From assembly GCA_963677825.2 (NCBI GenBank), contig CAXXEF010000001.1, positions 310,001 to 374,000 on the forward strand: a stretch of DNA of 64,000 nt. The letters are read 5' to 3'. Under the pieces are notes generated by a model. The model did no database searches and was not told the DNA's origin. It saw nothing but the letters and a program-made list of their open reading frames with translations. This document shows positions 57,506 through 64,000 of this stretch, piece after piece (within the stretch, counting starts at the first letter, position 1; each line of letters begins with the position of its first letter). The position numbers and the translations under genes were made by a program. Source of the DNA: Sporobacter sp963677825. Its GTDB lineage: Bacteria; Bacillota; Clostridia; Oscillospirales; Oscillospiraceae.

Positions 57506-58582
57506 TTATAATCTGCGGCCTTTCCAGACCGACGTTTTAAGAATAAACGATGATAAAATGGAGTAGATAAATATCAAATGAAACCCTAAAAGAAATAATG
57601 GATAAGCAATAAAGGTGTACATCGGATATGACCCGACTGCGCGTCCGGCTCGCCATAGTGCTCCTACTGAAAATGTGTATAAAGCACCATAAAAAATAAT
57701 GATAATCAGTTGCTGATTCGCAATAGCAATGAACAATTCAATAGGTATGGCCGTTAAAGACGTGATCCAGATGAAAACGAGTATTAGCAGCCACCATTTC
57801 AGTGAGACGGCACCTTTTGAGAAGTTTTTGCCCCAACCTTCAATCAGCGCACGAAGACTGCCGTACATCTTGAACGTTATTTCGTCGCCACCCAGAAAAA
57901 GCTCGATCTCGATATTATTTCTTTTATATAACTGACCTAATGCAAAGTCTTCGATGACGGTATTTTTAACCGGCGCATACCCGCCGTTTACCATAAACAA
58001 CGCTCGAGGTACAAGAAAAACAGGACCGTAAAATCCGCTGCGGTTATGCCCGGGTAAACTCATCCCGGTTACGCAGACCTGCACCAGGTTAAAAAACAAA
58101 GAGAAGAACTCATACACGCGGCGGACAATATGCCGCGGCTGTACGGAGATCGGATTACCGTGTTTTAAATGCGTTTTTATAAGCTTTTCAATGGCGGTGT
58201 GCTCAAGACGAACATCTGCGTCAATAAAAATCAGCACGTCACCGCTGGCATTAGTCGCCCCTTGATGACATGCCCACGTCTTCCCTTTCCAGCCTTGCGG
58301 CACGGCTGCCGAATCGATTCGTTTTGCAGAAAAACGGTCTATCACGCAAGCGGTCATATCTTCTGAATTATCGTTTACGCAAATGATTTCAGCCGGCGGA
58401 TAGGACTGGTGATTGAGATCGCTTAGCAGACCCGGCAGATTGTGCTCTTCATTTCTGGCGGGGATGATGACGGACACTTTAAGGTCAATAGGTTTGCTTT
58501 TTTGAATGGTTTGCAACTTTGGAAACTTAGCGAATAAAATTAGGGATATTACAACGCCCACTACGGCGATTACATCGTTCAT
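57506..58582 (-). CDS. crtQ: Family 2 glycosyltransferase, CrtQ-like
   Basis: 358 aa. N-terminal membrane helix, GT-A domain with VSVIIPARNEEHNLPGLLSDL, CVNDNSEDMT and FIDADVRLE (DxD-like), and C-terminal membrane helices (~255-355). Resembles 4,4'-diaponeurosporenoate glycosyltransferase. Transcribed with crtO and divergently from the CrtI-family gene. Confidence 0.8.
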   Translation of the reverse strand: MNDVIAVVGVVISLILFAKFPKLQTIQKSKPIDLKVSVIIPARNEEHNLPGLLSDLNHQSYPPAEIICVNDNSEDMTACVIDRFSAKRIDSAAVPQGWKGKTWACHQGATNASGDVLIFIDADVRLEHTAIEKLIKTHLKHGNPISVQPRHIVRRVYEFFSLFFNLVQVCVTGMSLPGHNRSGFYGPVFLVPRALFMVNGGYAPVKNTVIEDFALGQLYKRNNIEIELFLGGDEITFKMYGSLRALIEGWGKNFSKGAVSLKWWLLILVFIWITSLTAIPIELFIAIANQQLIIIIFYGALYTFSVGALWRAGRAVGSYPMYTFIAYPLFLLGFHLIFIYSILSSFILKTSVWKGRRL

Positions 58583-58703
58583 GCGCAGTCCTCTTTATAC
58601 GTAAATAGGCTGGTATTTTTGGGAATAATGCATTATTATTTATGCTATGGTATCATTGTCATATTATATCATTTTATCTGATTGAGCAAAAGAGGAACAT
58701 CTA

Positions 58704-60272
58704 ATGGCTGACGTTATTATCGTAGGCGGCGGCATTGCGGGGCTAACGGCCGCAGCTTATTTAACGAAAAACGGTAAAAAAGTAAAAGTTCTTGAAAGGT
58801 CGCAAAAAGCAGGCGGGCTTGTCGGGAGTTTTGTGTACAAGGGGTTTACTTTTGACAGCGGTATTCGTGCGGTTGAAAATTCGGGCGCCCTTTTGCCGAT
58901 GATGAGACAGCTTGGCATCGAACTGCCGTTGACGGATAATACTGTTTCGATCGGCGCGGTGGATACAATCATTGAATTACATACTGATGATTATCTTGAG
59001 CAGTATAGTGATCTCTTAAAGAGCCTCTATCCGAAGCAAAAAGACGAAATCGACCGCATTATAAAAGAAATCAGCGTTATTTCTAAATACATGGATGTTT
59101 TATATGGCATCGATAATCCGTTGTTTTTAGACGTTCGTGAGAACAGCGCGTATTTCCTAAAAGTGATTCTTCCATGGCTCGTTAAATACGGTTTAACGAT
59201 ACGGAAGATTGAACGCTTGAAAATGCCTGTCCGTCAATACTTACGTCAATTCACTTCGTCACAGAGCTTGATTGATTTTATTACACAGCATTTTTTTGAA
59301 GATACGCCGGCCTTTTTTGCATTGAGCTATCTGCGCATGTATACCGATTATCATTATCCTGTTGGGGGTGTCGGTAAACTTGCGGATGCGCTAACAGCAT
59401 ACATTACAGCTAACGGCGGACACGTTAAATATGACGCAGGCATTGTCAAGATCGATGCGGACAAGTTTGAAGCAACAGATCAAAACGGCACCGTTTATCC
59501 GTACAGTAAATTGATCTGGGCGGCTGATCTGAAAGCACTTTATACGGCAACAGAAGTCAGAGCCATTAAGGATACATCGGTCCTTGAAAAATATAACGAG
59601 ATGAAGAAATCCGTCATGAGCGGCAGCGGGAACGGGTCGATATTTACAATGTTTCTGACGACAGATGTGCCGCCAGACTATTTTGCGGAAATTGCAACGG
59701 AGCACTTCTTTTATACGCCGGTAACAAACGGCTTATCGACATTGCCTGCGCCTTCTTCATTGGGCATTGAGAAAGAAGTACTTTCGGATTGGCTTGCGGA
59801 CTTCGCCAGACTGACGACATACGAAATATCCATCCCTTCGTTGCGCGATCCGTCACTATCGCCGCCTGGTAAAACCGGGCTGATAGTCAGCACCGTGTTT
59901 GATTATTCATTAACGCAAAAGATTTCTGATAATGGCTGGTATGATGAATTTAAGTCTATGTTCTGCAACCATATGGTCGATGCGCTTGATGCATCGATCT
60001 TCCCCGGGCTAAAGCAGCGCGCGCTCGAAACGTTCGCTTCGACACCTTTGACATTATCTGAGCGTTATAACAATACAGCCGGGGCGATCACCGGCTGGTC
60101 CTTCTCGTCGGCGCCGCCGATCGAAGACCGAATGACGAAGATTGCCCAATCGGTCAAAACACCTTTGAATGGGATATACCAATGCGGACAATGGGTGTTT
60201 AGTCCGTCCGGCTTACCGACGTCCATCATTACCGGGAAGTTGGCCGCCGATTTAGTATTAAGGGATCGATAA
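58704..60272 (+). CDS. CrtI/CrtN/CrtP-family FAD-dependent oxidoreductase
   Basis: 522 aa. Dinucleotide-binding motif DVIIVGGGIAGLTAAAYLTKNG, KAGGLVGSF, and the C-terminal family signature GIYQCGQWVFSPSGLPTSIITGKLAA. Relatives desaturate or oxidise carotenoids, but the wider family acts on other lipids. With CrtQ- and CrtO-like neighbours it could be the CrtP-type oxidase. AGAGGA ribosome site; promoter likely in the AT-rich 58583-58703 gap. Confidence 0.85.
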   Translation: MADVIIVGGGIAGLTAAAYLTKNGKKVKVLERSQKAGGLVGSFVYKGFTFDSGIRAVENSGALLPMMRQLGIELPLTDNTVSIGAVDTIIELHTDDYLEQYSDLLKSLYPKQKDEIDRIIKEISVISKYMDVLYGIDNPLFLDVRENSAYFLKVILPWLVKYGLTIRKIERLKMPVRQYLRQFTSSQSLIDFITQHFFEDTPAFFALSYLRMYTDYHYPVGGVGKLADALTAYITANGGHVKYDAGIVKIDADKFEATDQNGTVYPYSKLIWAADLKALYTATEVRAIKDTSVLEKYNEMKKSVMSGSGNGSIFTMFLTTDVPPDYFAEIATEHFFYTPVTNGLSTLPAPSSLGIEKEVLSDWLADFARLTTYEISIPSLRDPSLSPPGKTGLIVSTVFDYSLTQKISDNGWYDEFKSMFCNHMVDALDASIFPGLKQRALETFASTPLTLSERYNNTAGAITGWSFSSAPPIEDRMTKIAQSVKTPLNGIYQCGQWVFSPSGLPTSIITGKLAADLVLRDR

Positions 60273-60280
60273 GTAGAAAA

Positions 60281-60313
60281 AGCTAGCGAGCAGAAATTGC
60301 TCGCTAGCTTTTT
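60281..60313 (+). terminator. Terminator after the CrtI-family gene
   Basis: AGCTAGCGAGCA/TGCTCGCTAGCT stem with TTTTTTT. The rest of the 60273-60474 gap shows nothing else. Confidence 0.92.
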
Positions 60314-60474
60314 TTATCGTATAGGATGTACCACTATTGAGTAAGATTATGGTTATTTCACTTTACTCGTAAACACTTTTACTATCCACATGCAAAAATG
60401 CCTGACATGAATTGACATCGCGTCACAGACTAATACACACGCGACTGCGCACACTAAAAAACGGAGGCGATCGT

Positions 60475-60609
60475 ATGAGTTTGATTCCATGTACAGATCG
60501 ATGCGTGTATCAAAAAGACGGGTACTGTACGCTCGAACGCGCCGCGTCGAAAGGCAAAGTGCGCGGCGGGCCGGACGGCTGCGCCCATTTCATCGAGCGT
60601 CGAAAGTAA
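60475..60609 (+). CDS. 44-aa cysteine-rich protein
   Basis: 44 aa from ATG 60475, with GGAGG upstream. Four cysteines (6, 10, 18, 36) in a CxxxC-x7-C pattern, then CAHFIERRK. A short family common in Clostridia; probably binds a metal. Function unknown. Convergent with radA, 1 bp apart. Confidence 0.75.
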   Translation: MSLIPCTDRCVYQKDGYCTLERAASKGKVRGGPDGCAHFIERRK

Positions 60610-61977
60610 TCAGCCGATTGCCAGAGAAACGGCTTGCTGGATGTTACGCGCCGGCATCAGTGCCAGTCCTGGCGGCGGTGTCAGTTTGCCGAGCGCATTT
60701 TCCGGTACGACACAGCCCTTAAAACCGAGGCGCGCGGCTTCGTTGAGACGCAGATTCAGCCCCGTGACCGGCCGCAGTTCCCCTGTGAGCCCGACCTCGC
60801 CGACGGCAATCAAATCGTCCGCGACGGGCTTGTCCTTGTAGCTTGACGCAAGCGCGAGAATTACGGCTAAATCGGCCGCAGGCTCGTCGATCGTCAGCCC
60901 GCCGATGACGTTGATGTATGCGTCGCTCGCGCCGATACGCAGGCCACTGCGTTTTTCGAGCACGGCCAGCAGCATCATCGCGCGATTATACTCGACGCCG
61001 TTGGCGTTGCGGCGCGGCACGTTGTAAAAGCTCGGCGTCACCAGTGCCTGGATTTCCGCCAGCAGCGGCCGCGTCCCCTCGATGACACACGTGACACAAG
61101 TGCCCGGCGCGCGCAGCGGACGGCCCGTCAGCAGTAGCTCGGACGGATTGGGTACTTCAGCCAGCCCTGTATCGAGCATTTCAAACACACCCAGCTCATG
61201 CGTCGAGCCGAATCGGTTTTTGGCGCTGCGGACGATCCGGTAGCTCGACGACTGTTCGCCCTCGAAATACAGCACGCAGTCGACCATGTGCTCGAGTACC
61301 TTCGGTCCGGCGATGGCGCCGTCTTTATTGACGTGGCCGATTAAAAAGACGGTGATGTTTCGGTTTTTAGACAGCTGCAGCAGCGCCATCGTACACTCTT
61401 TAACCTGCGTGACGCTACCCGGCGACGACGAGACGGCGCTGGAGTACAGCGTCTGGACAGAGTCAGCGATCAGCACGTCGGGAGCTAGTTCGGCCGTCGC
61501 GTCCAGTACGTCATCCAGACTTGTTTCTGCCAGTACATACAGGCTGCCGGCGTCGACGCCGAGGCGGCCTGCGCGCATTTTAAGCTGCCGCTCCGACTCT
61601 TCGCCCGTCACATACAGGATTTTTTTAGTTTGGGCGATTTTACCGCAGATCTGGAGCAGCAGCGTCGACTTACCGATGCCCGGCGCGCCGCCGACCAGCA
61701 CAAGTGAGCCGGAAACGGCGCCGCCGCCGAGGACGCGGTCAAACTCCTTGAGCCCCGTCGAAAAACGCAGCTCCGCATCGCCGTCGAGTTCAGATAAACG
61801 CTGCGGCTTTTTAAGCGCATTCGATCCGACACGCGCTGACGCGTCGGTCGGGCGCTTTTTTTGTTCGGCTGGCTGCTCGACGATCGTGTTCCAGCTGCCG
61901 CAGGCGGCGCATTTCCCCTGCCATTTCGGCGTTTCATTGCCGCAATCCGTACAATAAAAGACTGTTTTCGGCTTCAT
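60610..61977 (-). CDS. radA: DNA repair protein RadA
   Basis: 455 aa. N-terminal zinc finger (CTDCGN...CAACGSW), Walker A GGAPGIGKSTLLLQ, the RadA-specific KNRFGS motif and a C-terminal Lon-like domain (~290-455). Branch-migration helicase in recombination. ATG 61977 has GGAGG upstream and lies within the last 44 bp of cwlD. Confidence 0.95.
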   Translation of the reverse strand: MKPKTVFYCTDCGNETPKWQGKCAACGSWNTIVEQPAEQKKRPTDASARVGSNALKKPQRLSELDGDAELRFSTGLKEFDRVLGGGAVSGSLVLVGGAPGIGKSTLLLQICGKIAQTKKILYVTGEESERQLKMRAGRLGVDAGSLYVLAETSLDDVLDATAELAPDVLIADSVQTLYSSAVSSSPGSVTQVKECTMALLQLSKNRNITVFLIGHVNKDGAIAGPKVLEHMVDCVLYFEGEQSSSYRIVRSAKNRFGSTHELGVFEMLDTGLAEVPNPSELLLTGRPLRAPGTCVTCVIEGTRPLLAEIQALVTPSFYNVPRRNANGVEYNRAMMLLAVLEKRSGLRIGASDAYINVIGGLTIDEPAADLAVILALASSYKDKPVADDLIAVGEVGLTGELRPVTGLNLRLNEAARLGFKGCVVPENALGKLTPPPGLALMPARNIQQAVSLAIG

Positions 61978-62707
61978 TTGTGCCTCCGATGATGATTATT
62001 TCTATCGTTTCGCGCTCGGCTAAATATCCCGCCGCAATAACGGTCGCAATCTTGAGCCGGTATGCATCTGTTTGGAGTAATTTTTCCTCTGCGGCATTCG
62101 ATAAAAAGCCGCACTCGATCAAAATACCCGGGCAGTCAATGTTGTTGAGCAGCATAATGCTATTCGGAATCTGATCGGCTACGCGGTAGTTTTCAGTATT
62201 GAGCGCGCCGATCAATAATGCTTGCATAGACTCGGCGAGTTCCTTGCTTGCCGGCGTCGGCGCGTAGAGCACTTGCGCGCCGAACGGCCGTCCGTCCGGG
62301 AAATTGTTTTGGTGAATGCTGATGAGCACCGCGTTGTCCGTCGCCTTGATGAGCGCCAGTCGCCGCCTCTGATCCTCGCGCTTCTTCTCCCGGATCGTAT
62401 CGGCTCCGGCGGAATAGTCAAGCTGCTCGGCGGTGCGCGTCATGACGGTCGGGACGCCGTAGAACGCCAGGATGAGGTCCAGCCGCTCAGCTACGGCGAG
62501 GTTGATGGCGCTCTCCTTCATGCCGGACGGCGCGACGGCGCCGCCGTCTTCCCCGCCGTGACCGGCGTCAATGACAACGGTCAGCTTATTGCTAAACGCG
62601 ACGTCCGCCGTTGCCGGACGTGCTGCAGGCGCGATCATATACAGTAAAAATCCACCAATACAGACGCCTATTGCAATAAATGGCGCCATCGTTTTCAGAC
62701 GCTTCAT
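61934..62707 (-). CDS. cwlD: N-acetylmuramoyl-L-alanine amidase CwlD-like
   Basis: 257 aa amidase_3 protein. N-terminal membrane anchor (~8-27), zinc motif VIDAGHGGEDGGAV, catalytic SIHQNNFPD region and ILIECGFLSNAAEE glutamate segment. CwlD prepares muramic-delta-lactam in spore cortex; length and context in a spore former fit, though other amidase_3 proteins are possible. Confidence 0.85.
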   Translation of the reverse strand: MKRLKTMAPFIAIGVCIGGFLLYMIAPAARPATADVAFSNKLTVVIDAGHGGEDGGAVAPSGMKESAINLAVAERLDLILAFYGVPTVMTRTAEQLDYSAGADTIREKKREDQRRRLALIKATDNAVLISIHQNNFPDGRPFGAQVLYAPTPASKELAESMQALLIGALNTENYRVADQIPNSIMLLNNIDCPGILIECGFLSNAAEEKLLQTDAYRLKIATVIAAGYLAERETIEIIIIGGTNEAENSLLLYGLRQ

Positions 62708-62875
62708 GTCACCACTCCCCTTTTATTTCATGGTATGAAAGGGTCAGACAGGTTATGAAAAAGCGGTAACAGCGAGACCACCTGGCTTGCATAAGGAGCA
62801 AGCACGGCGCGCGGTCATATAATGGGTCGGGAGACTTTATCTCCTATCAGATCATGAGACATAGGAGGACCAAAA

Positions 62876-63685
62876 TTGGAAGACAGATATATGCCGTCGG
62901 CAAATGCAAACAGGCCGCGCGGCGTGACGCCGTTGAACCGTTCAAACAACGGCTACAATATGCCAGTGCCGAACAGGCAAAGCTCGCCGCATTCCGTGGC
63001 GGCCAGAAATAATCCAAATGCCGCATCGCGGCCAATGGTAAACGCCGGCACGATGCCGATGCAGAATAATTCAAACGCGGGCGTTTTGCCGTATAGCGAG
63101 AACACGTCCGCGATGCCGCAGAATGTTACCAATACCGATACGATGCCGCAAGCGGTAAACCAGCCAAACACAGCAGCGATGCCGTACGCCGGTAATACCA
63201 TGAACAATCCGATGAACAACGTCAAAGCCGAGGCCGAACAACCCGGCTGTGGCTACAAGATGGGTGAGCTGCCGCCGTGTGCGCCGCTGGCCGTCGGGTA
63301 CATTCCGTTTCAGCAGGAAAATCCGCCGCAATACGCGCCGACAGAGGCGCTCACACGCGGCACACTGTTCCCGGGGCTTGATCTGCCGTACTTAAACGTC
63401 GTCAACAAGGGCCATCCGTACGCCGGAACGCCGCTGGGTGAGCTGATGGCGCTTAGCTTCGTGGTCCGCGAGCTGAACTTGTATCTGGACACCCATCCCA
63501 ACGACAGCGACGCACTCGACATGCTCCAGACAACAAACAAGCTCTTTCGCGAAGGTGTCGAACGGTACAGCCAGCGATACGGGCCGATTTCAATCAACGA
63601 CCTGACCTCGGGCAACCAGTATACCTGGATCAATAATCCGTGGCCGTGGGATTACAACGAAATGGCGGTGAAAACGGATGTTTGA
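62876..63685 (+). CDS. cotJA: Fused CotJA-CotJB spore coat protein
   Basis: 269 aa, TTG start with AGGAGG 7 nt upstream. Residues ~1-120: low-complexity Asn/Met/Ala-rich region. ~122-170: CotJA motif (LPPCAPLAVGYIPFQQ, TRGTLFPGLDLPYLN). ~180-262: CotJB domain (LGELMALSFVVRELNLYLDTHPND...INNPWPWDYNEMAV). In Bacillus these are two separate small genes of the cotJABC operon. The frame is uninterrupted. Confidence 0.88.
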   Translation: MEDRYMPSANANRPRGVTPLNRSNNGYNMPVPNRQSSPHSVAARNNPNAASRPMVNAGTMPMQNNSNAGVLPYSENTSAMPQNVTNTDTMPQAVNQPNTAAMPYAGNTMNNPMNNVKAEAEQPGCGYKMGELPPCAPLAVGYIPFQQENPPQYAPTEALTRGTLFPGLDLPYLNVVNKGHPYAGTPLGELMALSFVVRELNLYLDTHPNDSDALDMLQTTNKLFREGVERYSQRYGPISINDLTSGNQYTWINNPWPWDYNEMAVKTDV

Positions 63686-63872
63686 TTATCAAAAAGCCTT
63701 GCAATACCCGGTTAAGATTAAAAATCCGAATCCGGCGCTGGCGAAATTCATCATCAGTCAATACGGTGGACCGGACGGTGAGTTGGGTGCATCTATTCGC
63801 TACCTCAGCCAGCGGTATACAATGCCGTACCCGGAGCTCAAGGGGCTGCTGACCGATATAGGTACATCGTAA
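63678..63872 (+). pseudogene. cotJC: CotJC, truncated to its N-terminal ~63 residues
   Basis: 64 codons overlapping cotJAB by 8 bp. YQKALQYPVKIKNPNPALAKF and QYGGPDGELGASIRYLSQRYT match the N-terminus of CotJC, a manganese-catalase-like coat protein normally ~190 aa. The frame stops after LTDIGTS, where the family continues with the E-E-L-x-H metal-binding helix. All metal ligands beyond this point are missing, and the following DNA carries an unrelated - strand gene end. Confidence 0.75.
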
Positions 63873-63882
63873 GCGCGTTTGA

Positions 63883-64000
63883 TCACGTGACGACGTCGTA
63901 AATAAGCGGTTGAGGCTCTGGTTTATCGGTGCTGAACGTCAGTGCGTTTTCATGTGACAAATACGAGAGCGCGTCATTGATTCTCCGCTCGTCCGACGTG
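63883..64000 (-). CDS. C-terminal end of an unknown gene (cut by window edge)
   Basis: An open - strand frame enters at the window edge and stops at 63883-63885; 39 codons visible, with DERRINDALSYL and PEPQPLIYDVV segments. Convergent with the truncated cotJC, 10 bp apart. No family recognised. Confidence 0.5.
   Translation of the reverse strand, partial: TSDERRINDALSYLSHENALTFSTDKPEPQPLIYDVVT

Overview
The window looks like the chromosome of an endospore-forming, Gram-positive anaerobe of the class Clostridia (Bacillota). Evidence: spore genes (gerW, spoVM, a SipL-like SPOCS/LysM protein, cwlD, cotJ), an ispH-S1 fusion, remA and the prpC-prkC-rsgA order. Host DNA is GC-rich. The middle of the window (about 32.7-55.2 kb) is clearly AT-richer.

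Left host block (1-31.6 kb): every gene is on the + strand, in tightly packed, often 4-bp-overlapping operons. In order: scpA/scpB, a DUF2953 protein, gerW, D-Ala-D-Ala carboxypeptidase, rluB, an RpiR regulator, a BaiN-like flavoprotein, cmk-plsC-ispH/S1, a CarD-like regulator, ispD-ispF, a DUF3343/cysteine-desulfurase pair, cdaA-cdaR, a DUF5685/J-domain/membrane trio, yicC-remA-gmk-rpoZ-priA-def-fmt-rsmB-rlmN-prpC-prkC-rsgA, a 21-codon spoVM too short for most gene callers, and a sipL-like gene.

Middle block (31.6-55.2 kb), the main discovery: a Xer-type tyrosine recombinase gene reads away from an array of twelve related ~27-bp sites (arms TTGAAC/GTTCAA around a core TTTAGTAAAA). The sites cut the region into eleven cassettes. 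Nine carry a single gene or small insert: a collagen-like protein, membrane-anchored or lipoprotein-like unknowns, and a 59-aa protein. Two are complete inovirus-like (filamentous phage) genomes of 7.5-7.7 kb with Zot-type ATPase, small coat-like proteins, a large signal-peptide virion protein, HUH replication protein and SSB. Each ends in cargo: a PAS-GGDEF protein in the first, a CBASS-like CD-NTase plus 2TM SLATT effector and a DUF2726 protein in the second. The layout resembles an integron, but the sites look Xer/dif-like. The leftmost site beside the recombinase gene, together with the switch of gene orientation across the array, suggests that the array grew in the host dif locus at the replication terminus.

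Right host block (55.3-64 kb): mostly - strand. An iron-containing alcohol dehydrogenase; a crtO/crtQ-like pair opposite a CrtI-family oxidoreductase (staphyloxanthin-like tailoring enzymes without a visible carotenoid synthase); a small Cys-rich protein; radA; cwlD; and a fused cotJA-cotJB followed by a cotJC cut to its first ~63 residues.

No rRNA, tRNA, CRISPR array or transposase was recognised.
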